Source: Eurosta solidaginis
Lineage: Eukaryota > Arthropoda > Insecta > Diptera > Tephritidae
Reading direction: 5' to 3'
NCBI RefSeq assembly: GCF_040869045.1
Contig: NC_090319.1
Location: forward strand, 179,464,645 to 179,528,644
Length of the DNA stretch: 64,000 nt
The notes beneath the pieces were generated by a model that was given only the letters and a program-made list of their open reading frames with translations, was not told where the DNA came from and did no database searches. A program made the position numbers and the translations under genes. Below, in pieces: positions 9,640-19,289 of the stretch. How positions within the stretch are numbered: position 1 is the first letter of the stretch; each line of letters opens with the position of its first letter.

Positions 9640-12082
9640 CACTGGTTTACAGCCAAAAGGCACCAGAGACGCCATTATGAAATTCCTATGTAAACTCACC
9701 CACTGATTCCGAAAATCAAGGTTAGAACGAATTGAGCAATTCCAAAACAGGTTGAAGCTGTGCATACAACACTTTTTGTTAGGCCCTGCAGATCCAAAGA
9801 TAACAAAGAATAATTGCGGATTTTTTAAATTCTTTTTGTAAAAATATAAAACAATGTACTTTGCGAGGAAGGATCTCGAAAATTTTTATTTTTTTGCAGA
9901 TTTTTTCTCTCTCTAAGCTCTGCTTATTACAAAACAAAACAAAACTTTCATTCAACAAAATCGATGAACTAATACAAAAGTTATAAGCATTGAAATAAAT
10001 ATATCCATATAGTAAAACTTAAGTACCCTACAAATAATAGCATATGTACATATGATTCTGTCTTAACTCTATGATCTTATTTTATAATTGAAAAAGTTAT
10101 GTGTCTTGTTTTGAAGCTTATTTAGATTTGGATCGGTTTCTCTTATGAGAAACCAACAGTAGTCACCCATCATAGCGACATCCCAGAATCCTTGATACCG
10201 ACTTTCAATCATTTTCATTTGCTGGTAAAACCTTCCGCCATGCTCGTCACTTTCGGCGCCAATATTTTGCGGGAAAATATTTAGTGTAGAAAATGAATTT
10301 TTAGAGACATATTTACTCCTGAAAGAAAATAAAAAATTATATTAGATAAATACATAAGTGACACATTAGTATATAATTTTCTTAGGCTGGATTTCAGAAC
10401 AAATTTTTTGTTTAAATTTTTCTCGTTCTTGTTTGTTCGGTACAGGACGATGAATTAAGATTTAGGGCAATATATTCTCATGTAAATTTAAAAATTTTCA
10501 TACAAATTTTTTGTTTATCGGGCAGATAGGTTTTAAAGTTAACTGAGAAAACGTTCTTAAATATGTTTTTTTATTTACCCATTTCAGAATAGTTTTTGAT
10601 TAAGTCGTTCACTAGGACTTTTTAGTTTGCCTAAAAAAGAAGTAACGACAAAAGAATCCTAAGCTGCTGCCTCCACTGGTGACAATAGTTCTTTGAAATG
10701 GTTATTGGTCATCATTTTCCTTATTTGCGGTCCCACAAAAATCCCTTCCTTTATTTTTGCGTCTGAAATCTCTGGGAAGATTGTCTTCAAATGATGAAAA
10801 TCTTCGCCATCTTTGTCCAAAGTTTTGACAATTCCAAATTCCTTATCCAATCTTTGAGTTGTGCTTGTGACAAAGAGTTTCTTTCGTTTTCCGTTTGAAA
10901 TCCGGTGCAACATGGTGCCGCGTAATCAGATTCTGCTGTTGACAATGAAACTGGAGCCGAAACTAAAGTTAAATTCTGGCAATGTAGCTTCCGTTGAATT
11001 TAGTTCTGCTAAAGACATTTTAGATACGCTCGCATAGGTTACTTTTCTTGACTTTCCAACACCAAGTACTTTTGTAGTACAAATATAGCAGTCCGTTGAA
11101 TGGCAAGTTGGTTCCCTCCACTTCATTGGTGTAATAAATTTCATATGTCGCCTAAATAGATAGTTTCAGAAATTAGTCAGCTATGCATAAAAAGGGAGCA
11201 AATTCCTAATTTTTACAACGCACCTTTTTGTTCCGGTTTCCGAAAAAACAATTCGACTCGATATGTGGTGCACACAGTATTCGGTGTCCATGGTTTTTCA
11301 TTGTTTTAGGTTCAATTCCAAAATACTTATAGAATTTGACACACGTCGCATCCTTTTAACGATGAATTAACCGCAGATGAAACAGAACATATCTGGATCA
11401 TTTGTACACTCAAACTCTCTTGCCCTTTTATTCATATTATATTTTTAAGTAAATGACGGATTATAAACCGCAATTATAAACTGAAGAGTATTCGGCGAGC
11501 CTTGCAGATATTATGAAGGAACAAGGCGCATGTACTATTATTTATACTTAGATCAAGTAAAAATTCAAGCTTGGGTATTAAATGGATATATTTACTTGAA
11601 TGCTTATAACTTTTGTATTAGTCCATCGATTTTGTTGAATGAAAGCTTATTGTTTTGTAATAAAACAGAGCTTAGAGAGAAAAAAAAATCTGCAAAAAAA
11701 TAAAAAGTATTCGAGACCCTTCCTCGCAAAGGACATTTTTTTATAGTTTTACAAAAAGAAATTGAAAAAATCCGTAATGATTGTTCGTTATCTTTGAATC
11801 TGCAGGGCCTGGCAAAAAGTGTTGTATTCACAGTTTATAGCAAATTTTACTACCTTTTAAAAGCTTGACCGTTTTAGAATTGCTCAATTAATTTTTGAGA
11901 TATATATGATTAAGTGGACCCTATTTTTTTTTTTTTTTTTTTGTTTTTGAAAAAACGGTAATTCGTAAATATCTCAAAAACGTTACCATATAATTAAAAA
12001 TAACCTTGGTTTTCGGAATCAGGGGTTATTTTGCATAGGAATTTCATAATGGGGTAAAAAAATTGGAATTTGTGATCCAGTG
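9640..12082. mobile_element. 2.44 kb CACTG...CAGTG element with long inverted ends
   Basis: The left end begins CACTGG at 9640 and the right end finishes CCAGTG at 12082. Behind these tips both ends share long inverted similarity: ATTATGAAATTCCTATG, CTGATTCCGAAAA, ATTGAGCAATTC, and a ~230 bp block from about 9763-10012 matched in reverse at 11580-11826. The arms differ by indels. Flanks read TAA outside both ends, while the related uninserted sequence at about 12436-12450 has a single TAA, indicating a 3 bp target duplication. The tips and 3 bp duplication resemble CACTA/EnSpm-type elements (inference). The interior carries one gene remnant on the minus strand. Confidence 0.75.
10069..11435 (-). 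pseudogene. Uncharacterised repetitive arthropod protein (CYIC...GAESDEHG family)
   Basis: Exon-like blocks occur in order on the minus strand. Near 11430 lies a Cys motif (DPDMFCFICG). At 11144-10926 is MKFITPMKWREP with a CYIC pair. At 10913-10659 is GEDFHHLKTIFPEISDAKIK. At about 10640-10585 the block ends at a GT-type donor. After a ~255 bp intron with a TTTCAG acceptor near 10325 come NMSLKIHFL and GAESDEHGGRFYQ, then YQGFWDVAMMGDYCWFLIRE, stopping at 10069. I recognise the architecture from many multi-copy, unnamed arthropod predictions. Lesions include a stop after SPVEAAA and a frameshift after KIHFLH. It lies wholly inside the CACTG element, so it may be that element's transposase. 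Function is otherwise unknown. Confidence 0.6.
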
Positions 12083-13440
12083 TAATTGACGTGCCCGTCT
12101 TTACCACTTTGACTTACATTTTGTTGTCATAGTGTAGAAAGATTCAAAAAACATCCATATACAGTCATAACCCGCCCCTTCAATTAGAAGAAACTTGCAC
12201 TCAATATATTTAATGTGTTTCAGTATACTCTTATCTATAAGCTTAAACCAATGTTCTGGTTGTTCCCTGTTTTTTATCAAGGAAAATTCTGATTCTACAG
12301 TTGCAGATGTTGCAAGCATAACAGAATCCCATAAAGGTGCGTAAGAATAGAGAACTCTAGGTTTTCTAGCCAGCTCTAAATTATAGTATGCACTACTTGC
12401 TCCAGTGGTACACTTTTTAGCGATGTTTTCACCCTCGCTAAATAACTGACGTGTCCATCTTTACCACTTTGGCTTACATTTTGTTGTCATAGTGTCGAAA
12501 GATTCAAAAAACATTCCATCTGCTTGGGTTTCATCATATGAAATTCCTTTAATTAACGATTTCACATTGTAGAAATATTTCTGAGACTCCGCAGGAGGGT
12601 CAGTTTTATTATGAAAATGCGCAGGACTTAAAGCAATCACGATGATTGAAACAAACAACTTTTGAAGTTCCATTACATCCGTCATTTGGTAAGCCTGTGC
12701 AATAGCTCTCAAATAAAAATCTTTGACAGTATCTGCCTTCGACCGAAGACAGTCCCACTTAGCAATCATATTTATAAAGTGACTAACATCAAGGCGTATG
12801 TATGAATTGGGAAAATCCCTTTCTACATCGGATATACAGGTGTCGAAATAGCGATTCATGTAGTCTTGAAGGCCGGCACATTTGCGTAAGACCTTGCAGC
12901 AGCAAGCAGCAAAGCTCTTCCAAAATCTGTGACAATCATTCTTGAAAGAGATGCGCCGTTTCGCAAAGTCTCGTCAAAGGTGAGACCATCTGATACACTG
13001 GAAAACTGTCTTCTCGTCAGCGCAAAGAATCTGATATAAAAACGAAGGCGGTGAAAGGTGGCCATCCATGTAGGTAACCTTGCCAAGTCCAGTAGCAGCA
13101 ATGATAACTCTTGCTGATTTATCTTGCTTGTATACTTTTTGATGAAGGCTAAATTGTTCTTCCGAAAAATATATGCGGTAGAAGGGATCAGCTCCAAGGT
13201 TTCTAATAACATTTTCTATTCTTAAGTGCTTAGCTAAGAGTAAATTACTGATTGCTTGTGTGTACAACAACTGGATTTGTTTATCCCCTTCTTCCTGTTT
13301 CGCTTTGGGCAAAACGTCGAAATTATACATAGTGGTATCGGATCTCTGGACTTCATTATACCTCGCGCTTCTTCGTTTCGCCATGTGCTTGCGTGTTTCC
13401 TGCCATTTACTATTTCTAGCTATTTTGTTGCTCAAGGCAC
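12083..13440 (-). pseudogene. MULE-like (NOF/foldback-type) transposase, decayed
   Basis: Minus-strand pieces run 13435-12974, 13212-12856, 12859-12461 and 12450-12101. Visible blocks are FSEEQFSLHQKVY, then MDGHLSPPSFLYQILCADEK, then VTDFGRALLLAAARSY (a candidate catalytic Asp), then IRLDVSHFINMIAKWDCL and TVKDFYLRAIAQA, then EGENIAKKCTTGASSAYYNL and ATVESEFSLIKN. This order matches multi-copy insect proteins I associate with MULE-type transposons. Frame changes and stops occur between blocks. The 3' part is tandemly duplicated: the ~360 bp starting near TTTCACCCTCGCTAAATAA reappears beyond the CACTG insertion at 9335-9639. Superfamily placement is moderate confidence. Confidence 0.6.
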
Positions 13441-13504
13441 CTTTTAATGGCCGATTTTTACATGACGAGCATCTGAGCGGTAATTCTTCAACGTGTAATT
13501 GAAG

Positions 13505-14290
13505 AGAATATTTTTTTTATTTCGGGATTATCTAGCAACCGCCCTTTTAGCCCAGCGCCACATTCTTAACACTTGGCTACGAATTTAGGGTAATACCTAC
13601 CCCGACCTCCATGATTTACCCTACCGTGTTTGAAAATAAAACAACACGTGCACTTTTTTGTTCCCATAATTCTGCTGCTAAAATATCGGTCCAAGAATTA
13701 TTGAATGTTATATGTGGGGCTAAGATACTTGGCTTGGATATCACACGAGATTCCAGGCTCTGGATCAGGGACTGTTATCAGTCTTAGACCGGCCATAGTG
13801 ACGAACTGTCACGCGTGATTAGTTATCACGTCCTGCCCCTGCCCCTGCCCCGGTGCCCCTGCTTCTACTGATAATGACAGATCTAGTGAAGAAAACTCGA
13901 TAAAACCCGCACCCCGAGTCATTTTGCCGAGCAAAGAGGTGGGAGGACTCTATTTAGTGTCAAGATCAGTAAAAAACGGTAACGAACTGGATTGTTAGGG
14001 CTTTTGATTTTGACTTTGATTTTGGATTTGATTACTTTGGGCTGGTAGGTGCAGTATTCTACTACCTTAGTAGGTCGGGGTGAAACCCGATCGAAATGGC
14101 TGGTAGGCAAATGCTGCACCAGCTCACGTCGCGTTAAAACTGTGGGGGGCCTCAAGGTATGTTCCGGCTCCGTCGCCCTTAAGTTGGTTGTGTAGGTGCG
14201 GTTGAATATTTTCCCGCTTTGCGTCTGGTCTGGCTCTGAACGAATTACCCATAACGTAATGCGTCAACCCTCGCGTGGCCTCCCTACTTA
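13505..14290. other. Unassigned; possibly LINE 5' region
   Basis: No clear domain. It includes a short CCCCTGCCCCTGCCCC run near 13838. The right part may be 5' or ORF1-derived sequence of the LOA-type LINE that follows, but I cannot show this. Confidence 0.35.
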
Positions 14291-14568
14291 GCACAGATAA
14301 TCACGAGACCGTTAAAGGGCGATTATATAATCGGCTCCGGATAGCGGCGGAATAGGGTGCGGAAGAAGAGTGCATTTGATGGAAATCCACCATATCAATG
14401 TTCAGAAGTCTTAGGCGGTTTTCGCAAATTTGGTGCTCTGCCTTGAAAAAGGATATAGTCCTTATCCAGGAGCCGTGGCTGAGTAGTAACTGCAGAAAGA
14501 TTTCTGGATTAAGGACTGGAAAATTCAACACCTTGGTTCATGGGTAGGCAGGTAGGCCCAGATCCTGT

Positions 14569-14991
14569 GTGCTTGTTAAGAAAGAGATTAAAGCTTTTAT
14601 TTTCTCTAATTTCAGCAATGCTGACGTAACCACGGTCTGCCTCGAGCGAGGCAGTAATGAAATGTGGGTGGTCTCAGCGTACGTGCCCCATGGGGACGTA
14701 GCGGGACAACCACCTGCGATACTGTGCGAAATCACCACCGAAACAAGGCGGAGAGATATCAGCGTGATCATCGGTGTCCATGCAAATGCCCATCATAGCA
14801 TCTGCGGAAGCTCGGATACCAACTCTAGAGGTGAGTCTTCATTTACTTTTATTGTAGATGAGAGACTTTGTATATGTAATAGGGGGAATGACCCGACTTT
14901 TATTACTACGGTAAGGGAGGAGGTCCTGAACATCACCCTGGTTAGTAGAGAACTGGAAGATCGGATATCTGGCCGGAGGGCTCTCAGCTAG
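14569..14991 (+). pseudogene. LINE endonuclease domain (EEP-like)
   Basis: Encodes VVSAYVPHGDVAGQPPAILC, then VIIGVHANAHHSICGSSDTN (the catalytic GD-x-NA-H pattern with Asp replaced by Val), then a RGES block and NITLVSRELEDRI. This is the C-terminal half of a LOA-type LINE endonuclease that nicks target DNA. The N-terminal half (14300-14568) is broken by frame changes. Loss of the Asp in the GD-N position, if correctly aligned, would inactivate it. Confidence 0.65.
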
Positions 14992-15199
14992 CACTCCTTC
15001 TCTGATACCTGATATATTCATTTCTCGGTGAACGAAGAACGTCCCGGTAAAATATCTTTTAGGAACCTTGAAAGTACTAACTGAGACTTGTATTGTAGGA
15101 AGCTGGGATAGCTGTTGCCTGCGGCGCCTACCGTTAGTTCGGACCTGCCCGAACTGAGATAGACGTTCTGGTGGAAAACTTCACCTTGGGGATTGGTCG

Positions 15200-17410
15200 A
15201 TGAGTAGCGAGGAGTCCCTAAATCTTTCACTGGACAATTATTTTCCCGATGTCCCAGTTGCGCAGGGATCTTCGCCTGCATGCCCGGCGGTCGTTGGCCA
15301 TGCAGAAATGCCTGCCATTTCACTACGCGAAAGTCATATAACCTGGACTAGTTCGTTCAAGCCCTATAAGTCTCCGGGCCATCATTTCAACGCAACTTCA
15401 AGTCTTTAGGGTTTTCCTGCCGCTGGTTGGCCATCATCTAAACTAACTGCCTCAGGCTTAACTATATCTCGAAGTCTTGGCAGACGGTTAGGGTTATCTT
15501 CATCCCGAAGGCCGGCAGAAGCTCTCATGCATCACCTAAGAATTTTAGGCCAATCAGTGTCTCGTCGTATCTTCTTAAGACGTTGGAGCGGTTGATTGGC
15601 CTGTACCTACGGGAAAGGACTCCTCGGGGGTTACTCACACTGCAAGGACAGATCGACGGAAACGGCTCTCCATTCGATTGTAAAGCAAATAGAGGATTCC
15701 CTAGAACGCAAATAGTTTGCTCTGGATGCCTTTCTAGACATCGAGGGGTCTTTTAACAATGTCTACCAGGGGCAATCTAAAGAGCTCTGGTGGGTTTAGG
15801 AGCCGAAGCGGCTCTGGTTGAATTTATTAGCAATTTATTAGGCCATCAATGGCCGTCGGGCGGTTGCCTATGCAGATGACCTCGCTATCCTAATCAGAGG
15901 CAAAGTTCTGAGCACCCTGTGCGATGTTCTGCAGGGCTACCTGGAGACTGTGGCTAGGTGGGCTGAATCATGTGGATTGGCGGTCAACCAGGGAAAAGCG
16001 GAATTGGTTCTTTTTACAATGAGATATAAGATGCCCGATTTCAGAACTCCCTCGATTGGAGGGGTACCGTTGGTTCTTTCTGATAGGGTTAAATATTTGG
16101 GGATTGCTTTGGAAAAGGAACTGTCCTGGAGACCCAATGTCGAGGATAGGGCCACGAAGGCCGCGGTTGTCGTGTACTGCTGCTGGGCGGCTATCGGAAA
16201 GAGATGGGGACCTTCGCCAGGAATAGTACACTGGCTTTATGAGATGGTGGTCAAACCGATTCTGCTCTTTGGGTTGGTGGTCTGGTGGAAAGCACTGGAT
16301 ACGGCGAGCACCTCCAAAATGTTACTTTCAGTGCAACGGACGGTGCTGATCGGTATCAGTGGCGCTCTCAGAACAACACCTACCTTGGCACTGAACGTCA
16401 TGCGGAACATATATCCAGTAAGTATTGCGGGAAAGGCGGCCGCGGCCCGGTCGTTAGTCAGGCTCCGTGATATGGGCTATGTACTTTCTGACTTCGGACA
16501 CTCTAGCCTTCTTACCAGTTTCGACTTTATCCCGGACAGGACGGACTATTGTATGCCGATAACTGCTCCCTATACAACCTTCATCCCAGTCATTCCAACG
16601 AGAGAGGAGTGGGGAAGAGGAATTATCTGGGGCATGGGACCGGCTAACTTGTTCACGAAGTTGAACGGAAAGGTTGGCGGGGGGTTTTTTGTCTAGAGCT
16701 AAATGTAAGCGGCAAGTTTAAGTTGGCTGATCACTGCAGTGTATTCCAAGCGGAAGTTGCTGCGATTAAGGATGCGTTAGATGAAATGCTATCCAGTGCT
16801 ACTACGGCTATCAAGGCCTTGAGCTCAACTACATTGCGATCGAGGGTGGTCTGGGAGTGCCTGACCTCGCTTGCGATTGCATCGAATTATTATACAATTA
16901 AGATTATCTGGGTCCCGGGCCATAGTGATATCCCGGGTAACTCTCAAACGGATCTCTTAGCCCGCATCGGTACAACTGAACCGGATGAAGATGGCTGTAG
17001 GGATTTCGGGATTCCGCTGGCCACCTGTGGATTGCACAACGTCTTGCAGGATAGCAAGATTTTTCTGGCCGAAAGTGGATGGCAGGAGGTCTGCTGAAAT
17101 AATTGGGTTCTCTAAGGCTCACCTATCAATGGTCATTTGGGTTCTGACAGGGCACAGTCCCATGGGTATCCATGCGGAACGTCTCAATATATTGGAAACT
17201 CCATCCTACTGCAGCTGTATGGAGGATGATGAGGTGAAATCACCAAATCACTTTATGCTTGATTGCCCAGGACTAGGCGAAAGTATTTCGGCCGCAACTC
17301 ACTTGGATCTCCAGAGGATTTATCCAAAGTTGACATCGATACCATTCGGAGCTTTATCGTTGCTACCCAACGATTCTCTAAGTAGCTATATCTACTTTAC
17401 CGTTATTTAA
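15200..17410 (+). pseudogene. LINE reverse transcriptase and RNase H remnants
   Basis: Blocks in order: ITWTSSFKPYKSPGHHFNA (RT block 1, about 15345), FIPKAGRSSHASPKNFRPIS (about 15495), a short LDIEGSFNNVYQG piece (about 15733), AVAYADDLAILIRGK (about 15865), then a 248 aa open stretch at 15950-16696 (LAVNQGKAELVLFT, SDRVKYLGIALEKELSW, WLYEMVVKPILLFGLVVWW). RNase H follows at 16723-17097 (CSVFQAEVAAI, then IIWVPGHSDIPGNSQTDLLA) but lacks the SDSQ-type block between them. The final reading at 16985-17410 is a zinc-knuckle-like tail (YCSCMEDDEVKSPNHFMLDC). Several deletions and stops make it non-functional. Confidence 0.75.
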
Positions 17411-17489
17411 TTGCACGTGGTATCGCAACGGACCTTCATGTTGTCCAAGTGAGCTCCCCTTATTAGGGCAGTTACCACCTAACCTAACC

Positions 17490-18080
17490 TATATGTTTCT
17501 TAATTACTGGCTGTTTTTTTTTTTTAAATCTGGTTTTATTGTGACTCAATATTCTTTGGATATAAATAATTTAAACTTTTGTGTAACATCTTCATCATCC
17601 CTCTTCGAAATTTCAAAAGTTGTATCTCCGCTTTCTTTTACATATTTTTCGTGTTCATCGCCACATACAGGTAAACTGAACCCCTAAAACTATCTCACAA
17701 ATCTCCTAGTTTTGAAGCGATTTTTGTATATACATATGTGTGTAAATGTGCTTTGCTGACATTTTTGAACCTCGGTGAGTCATCTCCATCTCGATCGGAA
17801 AGGTTTAAAGTTACTCAATATTATAATGTCGTGCAATGCCGCCAAATCGTACATTATGCTACTGTGCACTAAACTTGGATTATTTGAATGGTAATGTAAT
17901 AATATATTCCGATATTTTGGTCAAAATTATTTCTTTAGCTGGTGTCTATATTTTGCGTGGCTTTCATAGTTTGAAACCTGAAAACGGGTAGAATTTTAAT
18001 ATAATGTACAGTGATTAACATAGCATATATGTATATAGAAGTTATTTCATAGCTCGGTCTCCCTCGAATGCGGATATATG
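17490..18080. other. AT-rich spacer, nothing recognised
   Basis: No gene, long repeat or RNA recognised. Confidence 0.4.
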
Positions 18081-18188
18081 TATATGAATTCAAAAACTTT
18101 TGAAAAGCTACTTAGAACGGCAATTTTTTTTTTTTCAATTTTGAAATTTATGTTTGTTTGTTTAATGGTGAGTTCAATTTGTACTTAT

Positions 18189-18802
18189 TATTAAGAATTC
18201 ATGAGCTTAACACCGGCTTATAATAATTGAATATTCAATTATTATGTTTTTCTAAGAGGAACTGAAAAGAAAGAAAGAAACATTTACTCGCACATTGCGA
18301 TGGTACGATTTCGAAAACCGCCAACGTAATCATCATCAGGAAGTTTCGTAATGTTATCAAAGGTTTCACCGAGATCCCAACCGCGAATCACACGGTGAAA
18401 CTGCAGTTGCCTTAACCACCTACTAGGATATCCTTCTGGTATGGAAACTTCATAAAAACAAATCTACACAACACACAAATTAATAGAGCCAGAGTGTCTC
18501 AATTGCGTTGTTAGTGTAGAAATGAGAAAAACTGAAATAAGCATGCAAACAAATACCAGTAGGATAGCCTAGTGGTTAGGGCAACTGCGGTTTCACCATG
18601 TGATTCGCGATTCGAATCTCAGTGAAAACTTTGATAACATTATGAAATTGCCTGATGATGATTACGTTGGCGGTTTTCGAAATGGTACCATCGCAATATG
18701 CCAGTAAAGGTTCCTTTATTTCTTTTCACTTTCTCTTAGAGAAACATAATAGTTGAATATCAATTATTATAAGCCGGTGTTAAGCTCATGAATTCTTAAT
18801 GA
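18189..18802. repeat. Two tRNA-derived SINE copies, head to head
   Basis: The right copy (about 18556-18800, plus) starts with a tRNA-like head: A box in TAGCCTAGTGGTTAGGGC and B box GATTCGAATC. Its tail contains CCTGATGATGATTACGTTGG and ends near AGCTCATGAATTCTTAAT. The left copy (18189-18439, minus) is the same sequence inverted, ending at the same tail words (ATTAAGAATTCATGAGCTTA at 18190). The spacer is about 116 bp. The arms are about 85-90% alike by eye, giving a large palindrome. It could be two independent SINE insertions, or one foldback element that uses the SINE as arms. Confidence 0.75.
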
Positions 18803-19289
18803 CTTTGAAATTTTTTTTGTTAAATTCGAATTTTGGAAAAAAGTGAATTTTTGGCGTAAATATGCAAAACTTTTTTCTCCTTTTAAGGAACTCCATTCTT
18901 TTTAAAAGCTACTCAGAAGACCATTGATTTTATTTTGAAATTTTTTATAAAAATTCGACTTTTGGAAAAATGTGAATATTGGGCGTAAATTTGCAGAATT
19001 TTTTTTGTCCTTGGTAGAAACTCCAGAACTTTTCAAAATTTACTCAGAGCTCCAGTTTTTTTTTTTTTTTTTGATTTTTAAATTTTTTACTTTTGTAAGA
19101 ATGGTAATATTGGGCCTCATTTTGCGGAACTTTTTGCTCCTTTTCAGGACCTCCAGAACTTTTTAAAAGCTACTGAGAACACCATTTTTTTTTAATTTTT
19201 TATTTTTTATATTAACAAATACACAGCAGTACAAAAAGCAAAATCGAAAAATACGAGAAATCTGACGTAATATACAAAATTAAATGTAA

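Larger units (their letters stand above)
14290..17480 (+). mobile_element. LOA-type LINE with RNase H, decayed
   Basis: Degenerate non-LTR retrotransposon read left to right: apurinic-type endonuclease (14569-14991), RT fragments (about 15330-15900 with a YADD box near 15868), RT thumb and connection (15950-16696), RNase H (16723-17097) and a C-terminal region (to 17410). The 3' end is a short CCTAACCTAACCTA tail near 17478 rather than poly(A), as in some LOA/Bilbo-type elements. Frames change repeatedly and the RT fingers/palm are partly deleted, so it is inactive. Confidence 0.8.
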
